NCBI RefSeq assembly: GCF_900608595.1
Contig: NZ_UWYY01000004.1
Location: forward strand, 1 to 64,000
Length of the DNA stretch: 64,000 nt
Source: Promicromonospora panici
GTDB taxonomy: Bacteria; Actinomycetota; Actinomycetes; Actinomycetales; Cellulomonadaceae
Direction: 5' to 3'
The notes under the pieces are model-generated. The model made no database searches. It saw only the letters and a list, made by a program, of their open reading frames with translations, and had not been told where the DNA came from. How positions within the stretch are numbered: position 1 is the stretch's first letter; each line of letters opens with the position of its first letter. Both the position numbers and the translations under genes were made by a program. Of this stretch, positions 51,116-60,829 are shown piece after piece.

Positions 51116-51490
51116 TCAGCCGGCCGCGTCCTGCTCCTGCTCCCGGAGCAGGCGCAGGACGCGGGGCGAAAGCGGATCCGGTCGCGGCGCAGCTTCTCGG
51201 CGAGCCAGTCCGTCGAACGCTCGGTGTTGGCGACGGCGATCTGCGGGTCGCCCGCCTTCACCGGTGCACCGAGGAGCGCTGCCGCCGCAAGCCCCTCGAT
51301 CCGGAAGTCCAGCTCCGGCAGGTCCTCGATCTGCTCGACGGCGAAGTAGACCCGGCTCCAGCTCCACCTGGAGCTGCTTGCCGAGCGCCGCGAGGATGGC
51401 CTCCAGCGATCCGAGGCTCGGCGTCCGCACCCCCGCCTCGAGCTGCGAGATCGACGCCCGGGACCGGTCGACGCGCCGCGCGAGTACCAA
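51116..51490 (-). pseudogene. Decayed XRE-family gene with two frameshifts
   Basis: The frame from 51490 starts inside a HTH ('RASISQLEAGVRTPSLGSLE', then 'AILAALGKQLQVELEP') and lacks the first helix of a normal XRE domain. After about residue 46 the likely homologous sequence continues in another frame ('DFRIEGLAAAALLGAPV' and 'ANTERSTDWLAEKLRRDRI'). It then returns to the first frame for the last 15 or so residues ('RVLRLLREQEQDAAG'). Two opposite shifts and a missing 5' end mark it as a remnant. The missing start abuts the promoter of the siderophore transporter operon. Confidence 0.6.
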
Positions 51491-51513
51491 CCATCCCAGG
51501 CATTGTGGAACAC

Positions 51514-51532
51514 TTAGGCAATGCTTACCTCA
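51514..51532. promoter_or_regulatory. DmdR/IdeR box over the start of the siderophore permease gene
   Basis: TTAGGCAATGCTTACCTCA matches the consensus TTAGGTTAGGCTAACCTAA at 14 of 19 positions. The ATG at 51521 lies inside it. A bound iron-loaded repressor would cover the transcription start. Confidence 0.72.
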
Positions 51533-52567
51533 CCTGCGGCCGCGCCTGCGGGACACCGTGAGGGTGCGGAAGCCGTAGCTCACCGCGCCCGACGACGGAC
51601 GCTCGCGTTGGCCACGGCGCTCGCCGCTCTGCTGCTGGTCGTCCTCGCGAGCCTCGCGCTCGGCGTCCGCGACATCAACCCGGCTGAGGTCTGGCGGGCC
51701 CTGACCGCCCCGGTCGCCGGCTTCGTGGACCACGACGTGGTCCTGGACCAGCGGCTGCCGCGCACCGTCGTAGGACTGGCGGCCGGGGTCGCGCTCGGCA
51801 CGGCGGGCACTCTGATCCAGGGTGTCACGCGCAACCCGATCGCCGACCCCGGCCTGCTGGGCCTCAACTCGGGCGCGTCGCTCGCGGTGGTCTGCGCGGT
51901 CTGGCTGTTCGGCGTCACCTCGCCGATCGGCTACGTCTGGTTCGCCTTCCTCGGCGCTGCCGCCGCGGCCGCCATCGTGTTCTCAGTGGGGCGCGGCCAG
52001 CCCGTGCGCCTCGCGTTGGTCGGCGCCGCCGTGACGGCGCTGATCACGCCGCTCATCACCCTGGTCCTGCTGCAGGACCAGCAGGCGTTCAACCTGTACC
52101 GGTTCTGGTCGGTCGGCTCCCTCACGGGTCGGGGCCTGGAGACGGTGACGGCGCTGTGGCCGTTCATCGTCGTCGGCGTCCTCCTGGCCGCCGTCCTGTC
52201 GCACCGGCTCAACATGCTGGCCCTCGGCGACGACGTGGCGACCGCGCTCGGCCAGCGGGTCGGCACGACGCGCGCCCTCGCGGCGATCGCCATCGTGCTG
52301 CTGGCCGGGACCGCGACGTCGCTCGCCGGGCCGATCGCGCTGGTCGGGCTCGTCGTGCCGCACGCGGCGCGGCGCTTGGTGGGCACGGACTACCGCTGGA
52401 TCATGGCGATCGGTGCCCTCCTCGGCCCGGTGATGCTGCTGTCCGCCGACGTCCTGGGCCGGCTGATCCTGCCCCGGTCGGAGCTCGAGGCGGGTGTCGT
52501 CGCCGCCATCCTGGGCGCGCCGGTGCTGATCGCCGTCGCGCGCGGCCGGAACGTGGTGGGCGCCTGA
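51521..52567 (+). CDS. Iron-siderophore ABC transporter permease (FecCD family), first
   Basis: A 348-residue permease with about nine or ten helices. FecCD features are 'RLPRTVVGLAAGVALGTAGT', 'NPIADPGLLGLNSGASLAVV' and 'GPIALVGLVVPHAARRLVG'. ATG 51521 has no ribosome site and lies inside a DmdR box; AACACT 6 nt upstream may be its -10, so the mRNA is probably leaderless. It is followed by a second permease and an ATPase in a tight operon. Confidence 0.9.
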   Translation: MLTSPAAAPAGHREGAEAVAHRARRRTLALATALAALLLVVLASLALGVRDINPAEVWRALTAPVAGFVDHDVVLDQRLPRTVVGLAAGVALGTAGTLIQGVTRNPIADPGLLGLNSGASLAVVCAVWLFGVTSPIGYVWFAFLGAAAAAAIVFSVGRGQPVRLALVGAAVTALITPLITLVLLQDQQAFNLYRFWSVGSLTGRGLETVTALWPFIVVGVLLAAVLSHRLNMLALGDDVATALGQRVGTTRALAAIAIVLLAGTATSLAGPIALVGLVVPHAARRLVGTDYRWIMAIGALLGPVMLLSADVLGRLILPRSELEAGVVAAILGAPVLIAVARGRNVVGA

Positions 52568-53603
52568 TGACCGCCGCCGACATGGGCACCATCACCGCCG
52601 TCGCGGACCTGCGCACCGTCCGGCGCCGCCGTCAGATCCTGGTCGTGGCCGGCATGGTTCTCCTCGTGCTCGTCGCCGGGACGGGCGCCCTCCTGGTCGG
52701 CGCAGCCGGCCTGACCCCGGGCCAGGCGATCGCCGGCGCCGTGGGCCTGGGCGACAAGGGCGACGTCTTCATCATCCAGAAGCTGCGCCTGCCTCGCGTC
52801 GAGGCGGCGGTCGTGGTCGGCGCCGCGTTCGGCCTGGCGGGCGCGCTGTTCCAGTCGACGCTGCGCAACCCGCTGGCTTCCCCCGACATCCTCGGCATCT
52901 CCAGCGGCGCGAGCCTCGGTGCCGTGACCGGCGTGCTCGCGCTGGGGATGAGCGGTGTGGCGCTGTCCGGCCTGGCCTTCACGGGCGCCGGCCTCGTCGC
53001 CCTCGCGATCTGGCTGCTCGCCTGGCGCAAGGGCCTGCACTCGATCCGGTTCGTGCTGGTGGGTGTCGGGTTCGCCTACCTGTGCTCCTCGCTGGTCGCC
53101 TGGACCATGGCCCGCGCGGACGAGAACGAGGCGGCGGGCGTGCTCATCTGGACCGTCGGCTCCGTGTCCGACATCCGCGGCGAACAGCTCGGGCTCGTCG
53201 CCGCCGGGACGCTCGTGCTGTCCGTGGCGGTCGCGCTCATCGCGCGGACGCAGGGGCCGCTCTCGCTCGGGGACGACAACGCGCGCGCCCTGGGCGTGCA
53301 CGTGGACGCCGCCCGGGTCGGCACGCTGCTGCTCGCGGTGGCACTCGTCGCGCTCGCGACCAGCGCTGCCGGGCCGATCGCCTTCGTCGCCCTCGTCGCT
53401 CCCGCCATCGCCCGCCGTCTGGTGAACGACGGCGGCGCCGCCCTTGCTGCGTCCACCGCCACGGGCGCGGCCCTGGTCCTGGTGGCGGACGTCGTCGGGC
53501 AGCACGGGCTGTTCGGCGTCGCCGCCCCCGTGGGCATCGTCACGGGGCTCGTGGGCGCCCCCTACCTGCTGTGGCTGCTCGCCACGAACGAGAAGAGGAG
53601 CCG

Positions 53604-53607
<4 letters not shown>
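52567..53607 (+). CDS. Iron-siderophore ABC transporter permease (FecCD family), second
   Basis: A 346-residue permease of the same family as the gene before it, making the other half of a heterodimeric channel. It has 'RLPRVEAAVVVGAAFGLAGA', 'NPLASPDILGISSGASLGAV' and 'GPIAFVALVAPAIARRLVN'. Its ATG shares one base with the previous stop (TGATG), and its stop overlaps the ATPase start (ATGA). Confidence 0.92.
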
Positions 53608-54416
<809 letters not shown>

Positions 54417-54487
54417 GCTTCCGCCGGGCGCGGGGTGGTCTACCTCACCCAAACCCTGACCAATTCCGCAACATTGCCGTGACCAAA

Positions 54488-54506
54488 TGTGGTTAGGCTA
54501 ACCTCA
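54488..54506. promoter_or_regulatory. DmdR/IdeR iron box upstream of the siderophore-binding protein
   Basis: TGTGGTTAGGCTAACCTCA matches TTAGGTTAGGCTAACCTAA at 16 of 19 positions. It lies 50 bp before GTG 54556. Together with the box at 51514 it shows that the importer is under iron control. Confidence 0.85.
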
Positions 54507-54555
54507 CATCGACCGGCACCCGCCGGTCGTTCGCCTGAACACCCGGGAGAAAACC

Positions 54556-55605
54556 GTGCGCCCTCGCCGTTCCCTCGCGGCGGCCGTCGGCCTTGTCGCC
54601 GCGTCCGCCCTCGCCCTCGCCGGCTGCGCGTCCGAAGCCCCGGCCGCGGACGGCGCGACGCCGTCGGCCAACGCATCCGGCGCGACCGACGAGTTCCCGC
54701 TGACCATCGAGCACGCGCTCGGCGAGACCACCATCGAGGAGGCGCCGGAAAGCGTCGCCACCTGGGGCTGGGGCTCGACCGAGGCCGCGATCGCCGCGGG
54801 CGTCTACCCCGTCGCCGTCGCCGAGCAGACCTGGACCGTCGGCGAGGGCAACCTGCTGCCGTGGGTCGAGGACGCCTACGACGAGGCCGGCGTCGAACAC
54901 CCGACCGTGCTGTCCGACCCTGAGGCCGGCGCGACCGTGCCCTACGAGGAGTTCGCGGCCGCTGAGCCCGACCTCATCGTCGCCACCTACTCGGGCATCA
55001 CGCAGGAGCAGTACGACCTGCTCAGCGAGATCGCCCCGGTCGTGGCCTACCCGAAGACGCCGTGGCAGACGCCGTGGGACGAGATCATCACCTCCACGGC
55101 CGACGCACTGGGCCGGAGCGCGGCGGGCGAGGCCAAGGTCGAGGAGATCAACCAGTACCTGGCCGACCAGGCCGAGGCGCACCCCGAGTTCGCGGGCAAG
55201 ACGGTCGCCGCGATCGTGGACTCTCCCGAGGAGGGTCTGGTCTACGTCTACCGTGCCGGCGACCCGCGTGCCGGATTCCTGGAGGGTCTCGGCTTCGAGA
55301 CCGCTCCCGCCGTGGAGGAGCTCGCGCCCGACGACGGTGAGTTCTTCTACACGCTCTCGTACGAGGAGCTCGACAAGCTCGACTCGGACGTCGTCGTCGC
55401 CTACACGTACACCGAGGAGGAGGCCGAGGCCCTCCCGACCAAGGAGGAGCTGCAGGCCCTGCCCGCCGTCAAGGACGGCATGGTGGTGCAGCAGGTCGGC
55501 ACCGTCGCGGTCTCCGCGGTCTCGCCGCCTACGGCACTCTCGGTCGAGTACCCCGAGGGCATGCCCAAGCTGATCGACTCCCTGGCCACGACGCTGGCCG
55601 AGTAA
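54556..55605 (+). CDS. Iron-siderophore-binding lipoprotein
   Basis: A 349-residue class III binding protein with lipobox 'LAGC' near residue 24. The mature domain begins 'FPLTIEHALGETTIEEAPES'. Typical family features are 'AAEPDLIVATYSGITQEQYD' and 'LSEIAPVVAYPKTPW'. It captures a ferri-siderophore for the FecCD-type importer just upstream. GTG 54556 has GGGAGA 5-6 nt upstream. It has its own promoter under a strong DmdR box. A family-B repeat array follows the stop. Confidence 0.92.
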   Translation: MRPRRSLAAAVGLVAASALALAGCASEAPAADGATPSANASGATDEFPLTIEHALGETTIEEAPESVATWGWGSTEAAIAAGVYPVAVAEQTWTVGEGNLLPWVEDAYDEAGVEHPTVLSDPEAGATVPYEEFAAAEPDLIVATYSGITQEQYDLLSEIAPVVAYPKTPWQTPWDEIITSTADALGRSAAGEAKVEEINQYLADQAEAHPEFAGKTVAAIVDSPEEGLVYVYRAGDPRAGFLEGLGFETAPAVEELAPDDGEFFYTLSYEELDKLDSDVVVAYTYTEEEAEALPTKEELQALPAVKDGMVVQQVGTVAVSAVSPPTALSVEYPEGMPKLIDSLATTLAE

Positions 55606-55615
55606 CCCGATCCTG

Positions 55616-55718
55616 CCGAGGTAGAACTCTGGCGAGGTAGGACTGTGGCGAGGTAGGACCGTGGCCGAGCTACGGTCCTACCTCGCCAGAGTTCTACCTC
55701 GCCACAGTTCTACCTCGG
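55616..55718. repeat. 16-nt-unit palindromic repeat family B, long array
   Basis: Three forward units near CGAGGTAGRACYSTGG (R = A/G, Y = C/T, S = C/G) are followed by a short turn around CGAGCTACGGTCC and then three inverted units, so the 103-bp block is one large palindrome. It lies between the convergent siderophore-binding-protein and uppS genes. The last inverted unit supplies the uppS stop TAG at 55710-55712. Confidence 0.88.
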
Positions 55719-56507
55719 CGTGGGGGTGTCGAGGGCTCCGCCGTAGCGGCGGTCGCGCTTCGCGTACTCCTCGACCGCGCGCCAGAGGTGCCGGCGGTCG
55801 ATGTCGGGCCAGGGCTCGTCGAGAAACACCATCTCGGCGTACGCCGCCTGCCACAGCATGAAGTTCGACGTGCGCTGCTCGCCGGAAGAGCGCAGGAACA
55901 GGTCCACGTCGGGCAGGTCCGCCAGGTACAGGTACCTCTGCACGGTCTTCTCGTTGACCCGCTTCGGGTCCAGCCGTCCGGCGGCGGCGTCGCGCGCCAT
56001 GGCCGCCGCGGCGTCCGCCAGCTCGGCCCGGCTGCCGTAGTTGACGCACATCGTCAGGGTGCAGAGGTCGTTGTCCTTGGTGCGTTCCTCGGCCTCCTGG
56101 AGCACGTTGATGACCGACTTCCACAGCTTCGGACGGCGTCCGGCCCAGCGGATCCGCACGCCCCAGGACGCCATGACGTCGCACTGGCGCTGCATGACCT
56201 CCTGCGTGAAGTTCATGAGGAAGCGCACTTCCTCAGGCGACCGCTTCCAGTTCTCGGTGCTGAACGCGTACGCCGACACGTACTCGACGCCGATATCGAC
56301 GGCCCCCGCGACGACGTCGAGCAGCGACTTCTCGCCCGCCCGGTGCCCCTCGATGCGGGGCAGGCCCCGGGAGTTGGCCCACCGCCCGTTGCCGTCCATG
56401 ACGATCGCGACGTGCCGCGGCACGAACTCCTTCGGGATCCGCGGGACGCGCTCGCCCGATGGGTGCGGGTAGGGCGCCACCAGCTCACGACTTGCAGTCC
56501 GGGCCAT
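55710..56507 (-). CDS. uppS: Isoprenyl transferase (undecaprenyl/decaprenyl diphosphate synthase)
   Basis: A 265-residue cis-prenyltransferase that makes the polyprenyl carrier lipid for cell-wall synthesis. The catalytic Asp is in 'HVAIVMDGNGRWANSRGLPR', and 'SAYAFSTENWKRSPEEV' and 'DLFLRSSGEQRTSNFMLWQA' are the other conserved blocks. ATG 56507 shares a base with the recO stop, so translation is coupled. The last codons are CCG AGG TAG, where the stop belongs to a family-B repeat. Confidence 0.95.
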   Translation of the reverse strand: MARTASRELVAPYPHPSGERVPRIPKEFVPRHVAIVMDGNGRWANSRGLPRIEGHRAGEKSLLDVVAGAVDIGVEYVSAYAFSTENWKRSPEEVRFLMNFTQEVMQRQCDVMASWGVRIRWAGRRPKLWKSVINVLQEAEERTKDNDLCTLTMCVNYGSRAELADAAAAMARDAAAGRLDPKRVNEKTVQRYLYLADLPDVDLFLRSSGEQRTSNFMLWQAAYAEMVFLDEPWPDIDRRHLWRAVEEYAKRDRRYGGALDTPTPR

Positions 56508-57253
56508 CAGCGCTCCACCATCTTCAACGATCGCAACGTTCTCTCCAGGTAGTACTGGCCATAGGCGGCGACGATGCCGCTCGCCTCCTTGCGGTGCCGC
56601 ACGTCGGACGCGTCGGCGGTCTCCCAGTCGCCCGCGAGCAGCGAGGACAGCAGGGCGAAGGTCTCGGGCGCGGGCGCGGTGGAGCCCGGCGGGCGGCAGC
56701 GCGGGCAGACGGCGCCACCCTGAGCCACGTTGAACGAGTGGTGCGGGCCGGGCTCGCCGCAGCGCGCGCAGTCCTCGAACGAGGGTGCCCAGCCCGCCAC
56801 CGCGAGCGCCCGCAGGAGGTAGGAGTCGAGCACCAGGCCGGCGTCGTGATGCCGCTCCGACAGGGCTCGCAGCCCGCCGGCGAGCAGCCAGTACTGCTGC
56901 ACCGACGGCTCGTGCTCCTGCGCGACCAGCCGGTCGGCGGCCTCCAGCATCACGGTGCCGGCCGTGTACATGCCGTAGTCCTGGCTAATGGCGCGGGCGT
57001 ACGCCCCGATGGTCTCGACCTGCGTCACGGTGTCGAGCCCCATTCCGGGCCGCGGGCTGCGGCCGGTGTGGAACTGCACGTCGACAGCCATGAACGGCTC
57101 CAGCCGCGCCCCGAACTTGGACGATGTGCGCCGCACCCCCTTGCCGACCCCGCGCACCTTGCCGTGCTCGCGCGTCAGGAACGTGACGATGCGGTCCGCC
57201 TCACCCAGCTTGTGGGTGCGCAGCACTATCGCGTCGTCTCGGTACAGGGGCAC
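56507..57253 (-). CDS. recO: DNA repair protein RecO
   Basis: A 248-residue recombination mediator that loads RecA with RecR. The OB-fold start is '[20 protein letters not shown]', and '[20 protein letters not shown]' follows. A zinc site has '[13 protein letters not shown]' and 'CPRCRPPG'. GTG 57253 has no ribosome site, and CAGAAT lies 6 nt upstream, so the mRNA is probably leaderless. recO precedes uppS as in many actinobacteria. Confidence 0.95.
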   Translation of the reverse strand: MPLYRDDAIVLRTHKLGEADRIVTFLTREHGKVRGVGKGVRRTSSKFGARLEPFMAVDVQFHTGRSPRPGMGLDTVTQVETIGAYARAISQDYGMYTAGTVMLEAADRLVAQEHEPSVQQYWLLAGGLRALSERHHDAGLVLDSYLLRALAVAGWAPSFEDCARCGEPGPHHSFNVAQGGAVCPRCRPPGSTAPAPETFALLSSLLAGDWETADASDVRHRKEASGIVAAYGQYYLERTLRSLKMVER

Positions 57254-57259
57254 GTAGCC

Positions 57260-57265
57260 ATTCTG
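57260..57265 (-). promoter_or_regulatory. -10 element for a leaderless recO-uppS transcript
   Basis: CAGAAT on the minus strand ends 6 nt before GTG 57253. It resembles the GAGAAT hexamers before znuA and dusB. Confidence 0.5.
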
Positions 57266-57308
57266 CCCCTAGTCACCGACACTCCGGCACACCCCCGCGG
57301 GTCGAGCC

Positions 57309-57938
57309 TCAGCGCTCGACGAACCGCGTGCCGTCCGGCGTCAGCTCCGGCTCCCACACGAACCGGTGGATCACGTGCTTCTCCAGGACGCTGCGCACGA
57401 TCAGCGCGACGGTGCCCCAGATCACGAAGAGCAGCATCGTCTGCAGGAAGTTGTTGCCGATCTGGCTGAACCCGGTGAGCGCCAGCGTGGGGATCAGGAA
57501 CATCAGGCCGAGGAACGCGGGCAGCAGGTGCACGCCGATCCACTGGACCACCGACAGCAGCTCGATCCGGCGGTCGGCAACCACGCCGTGGTAGTCCATC
57601 ACGTTGACGACGTGGTCGGCGCGCCACTTGGCGACGTGCCGGGCGACCGTCCACTGCGCGTCCCGCGCGTCCAGCGCCGAGCTGCCCGTCGGCAGCCAGA
57701 TCCCGAGGATCTGGTGGATCTCGGCGGGGGTCAGGTAGCCCTTGTCGAGGATGGTCAGGCTGTGCACGGGCGGCTGCCGGGTGTTGGTCGGCAGCACGAG
57801 CGCGGCCAGGAACAGCAGCACGCCGCCGGTCCCGAGCAGCCCCACGAGTGCGCCGGGGAGCCAGGGCAGGAGCAGGGTCGCGGTGGCGAACGCCAGAGCG
57901 CCGAGGAGCGCGCAGATGATGCGGTTCTTCATGGTCAT
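57309..57938 (-). CDS. Membrane protein of unknown function
   Basis: A 209-residue protein with two N-terminal helices ('ALAFATATLLLPWLPGALVG' and 'GGVLLFLAALVLP'), a central soluble stretch of about 80 residues ('LTILDKGYLTPAEIHQILGI'), and two C-terminal helices. No family was recognised. ATG 57938 and an ATG two codons later are both possible starts. It stands alone between recO and cydB on the same strand. Confidence 0.65.
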   Translation of the reverse strand: MTMKNRIICALLGALAFATATLLLPWLPGALVGLLGTGGVLLFLAALVLPTNTRQPPVHSLTILDKGYLTPAEIHQILGIWLPTGSSALDARDAQWTVARHVAKWRADHVVNVMDYHGVVADRRIELLSVVQWIGVHLLPAFLGLMFLIPTLALTGFSQIGNNFLQTMLLFVIWGTVALIVRSVLEKHVIHRFVWEPELTPDGTRFVER

Positions 57939-58022
57939 GGTGAGTAGGACTTTACCGGCATCTCGTCGTGCGCTGGGGCGATAGGTCCGTTTCGAAACCT
58001 AAGTTCCGGCCGCACCCGAGGT

Positions 58023-58778
58023 TCAGAAGAACACCGTGTCCCGCTTGCCCAGCGGGCGGCACACGAGCCACCAGGCGACGACCTGCAGCGCGAGGATCAC
58101 GGGCAGCACGACGAGCGCCACGACGCCGAGCGAGGCCATGGCCTCCGCGGAGATCCCGCCGTCGACCAGCCGGGGCCACGCCGCGATCGCCGTGCCCACC
58201 ACGGGAGCCGCGATCATCACGGTGGTGACGATCACCGGCACCGGTCCGGTGCGGCGTAGGCGCCACGCGACGACGGCGTCGCCGTGCAGCCGCGTCACCA
58301 CGACCGCCACGATGCCCAGGGCCAGTGCGGCCAGGCCGCTCCCCCAGGCGACGCCGAGCAGCGCGCCCCAGCTTCCGGCGAGCGTGATGCTCGCCACGAC
58401 GAGCACGACGTCCCACACGTCCCGCCAGACGTGCCCGGGACGCCTGCTGCGCAGCCAGATGCCGGCGTCGCGCAGCGCCCACGACGCGATGAGCGTGATC
58501 GCCACGGGATACCCCGCGTTCAGCAGGTCCGCCTCGGCGTGCGGGAACACGCCGATCAGCACCCCGAGCCCGGCCACGAGCCACACCTCTCCCGGCAGCA
58601 GCAGCGGCCCGACGGCGGCCAGCACCACGCGCCGCTCGGCCGGCTCGCGTCGCCGGGCGCCGCCGTCCGGGTCACGCTCCTGCAGCAGGGTCGCGCCGGC
58701 ACCCTGGACGGCGCCGTCGAGCACCACCCAGCCGACGAACAGGACCGTCAGGAAGACCGCCCAGGTCGCGGCGTTCAT
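58023..58778 (-). CDS. cydB: Cytochrome bd-type oxidase subunit II, short form
   Basis: A 251-residue membrane protein with about seven helices. The start 'WAVFLTVLFVGWVVLDGAVQ' matches the first CydB helix, and 'GPLLLPGEVWLVAGLGVL' the second. Usual CydB proteins are 340-380 residues, so about a quarter is missing, including part of the pseudo-repeat. The reading frame is intact and coupled to cydA by ATGA, so this looks like a natural short form, not a break. No cydD or cydC follows. Confidence 0.78.
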   Translation of the reverse strand: MNAATWAVFLTVLFVGWVVLDGAVQGAGATLLQERDPDGGARRREPAERRVVLAAVGPLLLPGEVWLVAGLGVLIGVFPHAEADLLNAGYPVAITLIASWALRDAGIWLRSRRPGHVWRDVWDVVLVVASITLAGSWGALLGVAWGSGLAALALGIVAVVVTRLHGDAVVAWRLRRTGPVPVIVTTVMIAAPVVGTAIAAWPRLVDGGISAEAMASLGVVALVVLPVILALQVVAWWLVCRPLGKRDTVFF

Positions 58779-60112
58779 CGGGCCGCCTCGGGCTCGGGCT
58801 CGTCGCGCGGCATCTCGACGACGCCGGAGGCGCCGACAGCTCCGGCGACGCCACCCACCGGGACGGCGCCGAAACGGAGCAGGACGTCCGCACTCGCGCC
58901 GTCGTCGCGCAGGACGTCGCCCGCCTCGGCGCCCAGCACCAGGCGGTCGGTCCCGGCGCGGGCGAGCCGGCCCAGCACCCACCAGTCGAGCACCGCGAGC
59001 GTGACCATGAGCCCCACGAGCAGCACCAGCGAGGCGAGCACCGCGCGGCTGGACTGGTCGGAGGTCACCTCATCGACCCGGAGCACGCCCTGGATGATCC
59101 ACGGCTGGCGGCTCAGCTCGCGCACGAGCCAGCCCCCGATCGCCACGACGAACGGCAGGGGCAGCAGCGCGGTGAGCGTCGCGTAGAGGGCGCGGCGGCC
59201 ACGCATCCGGAACATCGCCCCGGCGATGAGCAGGAACGGAAGCACGAGCGCGCCGAGGAAGACGAGGTCGGCGGTCCGCATCATGATCTCGAGCAGGACG
59301 CCGACCGCGACGTTCGCGTCTACGGCTCCGCCCGCGTCGAAGTACTCGAACTGCGCATAGCCGAACGATTGCGCGAACAGCGCGCCGACCACGCCGGTCC
59401 AGATGCCGGCCCGCATGGAGTGCCGCCACAGGTCCTCGTCGGGGCCGGTCGGCAGTCGGAGGCCTCCGCCCCTACGCCGCAGGTGCCACGCCGATACCCC
59501 GACGAGCACGAACCCGCCGGCCATCAGACACGCCCCCACGACGTGCAGGCTCGACAGCAGCGCCGCCGGGTTGGTGATCATCGCGCCGAGATCCGTGATG
59601 CGCGCGACCGGTGCGTCCGGCGGGCCCTCCAGCACGAACCCCACGGGGTTGCGCAGGAATCCGTTGGCCACCATCACCACGAACGCGGACACGTAACCCG
59701 TGAGCACCACCGCCCAGAAGATCGCGGCGTGCAGGGCGCGCGGGAACAGGTGCCAGCCGAACACCCACAGCCCCAGCAGCGTCGACTCGATGAAGAACGC
59801 GACGAGAGTCTCCACGGCCAGGGGGGCGCCGAAGACCTCGCCTGCGACGTCGAGCAGGCCCGGGAAGTGGAGGCCGAACTGGAGCTCCAGCACGATCCCG
59901 GCCGCGATGCCGAGCGCGTAGTTCACCAGGTAGATCTGGCCCCAGAACCGGGTCGCGTTCTCGAAGACGAGCGCCCGGTGGTCCTTCGCGCGTGCCCACC
60001 GCGTGTTGAAGATCGCCACGACGGGGCCGAGACCCAGCGTGAGCAGCACGAACAGGAAGTGGACAGCAGCGAGCAGCGCGAACTGCAGGCGAGCGAGTTC
60101 AGTGGCGTCCAC
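58775..60112 (-). CDS. cydA: Cytochrome bd-type oxidase subunit I, reduced Q-loop
   Basis: A 445-residue membrane haem protein. Haem-ligand positions look conserved: His in 'AAVHFLFVLLTLG', Glu in 'APLAVETLVAFFIESTLLGL', His in 'SSLHVVGACLMAGG', and a Met near 'LLEIMMRTADLV'. 'ELSRQPWIIQGVLR' stands for the usual GRQPW motif. The quinol-binding Q-loop, normally with a QPxK...E pattern, is shrunk to a short turn after 'FAQSFGYAQFEYFDAGG'. Quinol may therefore be bound differently, or the electron donor may differ. It is followed directly by a short cydB. Confidence 0.85.
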   Translation of the reverse strand: MDATELARLQFALLAAVHFLFVLLTLGLGPVVAIFNTRWARAKDHRALVFENATRFWGQIYLVNYALGIAAGIVLELQFGLHFPGLLDVAGEVFGAPLAVETLVAFFIESTLLGLWVFGWHLFPRALHAAIFWAVVLTGYVSAFVVMVANGFLRNPVGFVLEGPPDAPVARITDLGAMITNPAALLSSLHVVGACLMAGGFVLVGVSAWHLRRRGGGLRLPTGPDEDLWRHSMRAGIWTGVVGALFAQSFGYAQFEYFDAGGAVDANVAVGVLLEIMMRTADLVFLGALVLPFLLIAGAMFRMRGRRALYATLTALLPLPFVVAIGGWLVRELSRQPWIIQGVLRVDEVTSDQSSRAVLASLVLLVGLMVTLAVLDWWVLGRLARAGTDRLVLGAEAGDVLRDDGASADVLLRFGAVPVGGVAGAVGASGVVEMPRDEPEPEAAR

Positions 60113-60195
60113 GCTTCCGAGACTACGTAGCGGGACCGGTCACGGCGAGACGATTCGGGCAGGATCGGGGAAACCCCAGGGAGAACCCCGAACCC

Positions 60196-60219
60196 GCTGG
60201 TAGGGCTGCCCCTACCAGC
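60196..60219 (-). terminator. Hairpin after the MobA-like gene
   Basis: GCTGGTAGGG (60196-60205) pairs perfectly with CCCTACCAGC (60210-60219) over a 4-nt loop. It lies 15 nt after the stop of the nucleotidyltransferase gene and 83 bp before cydA starts, so it separates the two. Confidence 0.65.
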
Positions 60220-60234
60220 CCTCGGCCGAGACCT

Positions 60235-60813
60235 TCAGTCCCGGTGGTCGACGTCGTTCCCGCCGCCCAGGTCCGTGCAGTCCACCGCCGCCGCGGCATG
60301 GGCGCGGAGGTACGGTCCCGCGCCGGTGTCGCCGTGCACGGCGGCGGCCAGCGCGTCCCAGTGCGTGCGGCCCACCAGCACGGGGTGCCCCGGTTTGCCG
60401 CCATAGGTTGCGCGGGCGAGCGCGCGGCGGGCGGCGTCCCGGTCCGGCGCCGTCCCCAGCACCCGGCGGACGGCGTCGGCCCGCAGGCCGGGCAGGTCCG
60501 CGAGGGAGACGACGGCGGCATCGGCCGCGGTCTCCGCGACCGCCGTGAGGCCGGTGCGCAGCGACGCCGCGATCCCGCTCGCCCAGTCCGCCGCGATCAC
60601 GGACGTGGCGTCGGCAGGCACCAGCTCCTCGGCCTCCCCGGCCCGCGCCCCGAGCACGACGACGACGTCCCGGCATCCGCCGTCGAGCAGCGCCCGGCAG
60701 GCGAGCTGGACCCACGGGACGCCGTCGTCATCCCGGGCGAGCGATTTGGGCATCCCGAACCGGCTGCCGGCCCCGCCGGCGAGCACCACCCCGACGGCCG
60801 CGACGCTGTCCAT
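60235..60813 (-). CDS. MobA/MocA-like nucleotidyltransferase
   Basis: A 192-residue NTP-transferase (NTP_transf_3 type). The nucleotide-binding signature is 'VVLAGGAGSRFGMPKSLA', and 'VVSLADLPGLRADAVRRVL' is the metal-binding block. Late 'YGGKPGHPVLVGRTHWDAL' is typical of MocA/CoxC-like proteins acting on molybdopterin. ATG 60813 has GGGGAGG 7 nt upstream; an earlier TTG at 60819 is too close to that site. No molybdenum enzyme is near, so the substrate is uncertain. It lies 16 nt after an ABC importer operon on the same strand and may be co-transcribed. Confidence 0.82.
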   Translation of the reverse strand: MDSVAAVGVVLAGGAGSRFGMPKSLARDDDGVPWVQLACRALLDGGCRDVVVVLGARAGEAEELVPADATSVIAADWASGIAASLRTGLTAVAETAADAAVVSLADLPGLRADAVRRVLGTAPDRDAARRALARATYGGKPGHPVLVGRTHWDALAAAVHGDTGAGPYLRAHAAAAVDCTDLGGGNDVDHRD

Positions 60814-60829
60814 GCGCAAGCCTCCCCGC

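Noticed and set aside
55616..55718. CRISPR-like array
   Set aside because: Units are adjacent without spacers and appear in both orientations, and no cas gene is near. It is a palindromic repeat instead.
57939..58022. Small RNA or gene between the membrane protein and cydB
   Set aside because: The 84-bp gap shows no hairpin, ORF or clear promoter pair.
58023..58778. Frameshifted or broken cydB
   Set aside because: The frame is continuous, coupled to cydA, and ends at a natural stop, and no downstream CydB fragment lies in another frame.
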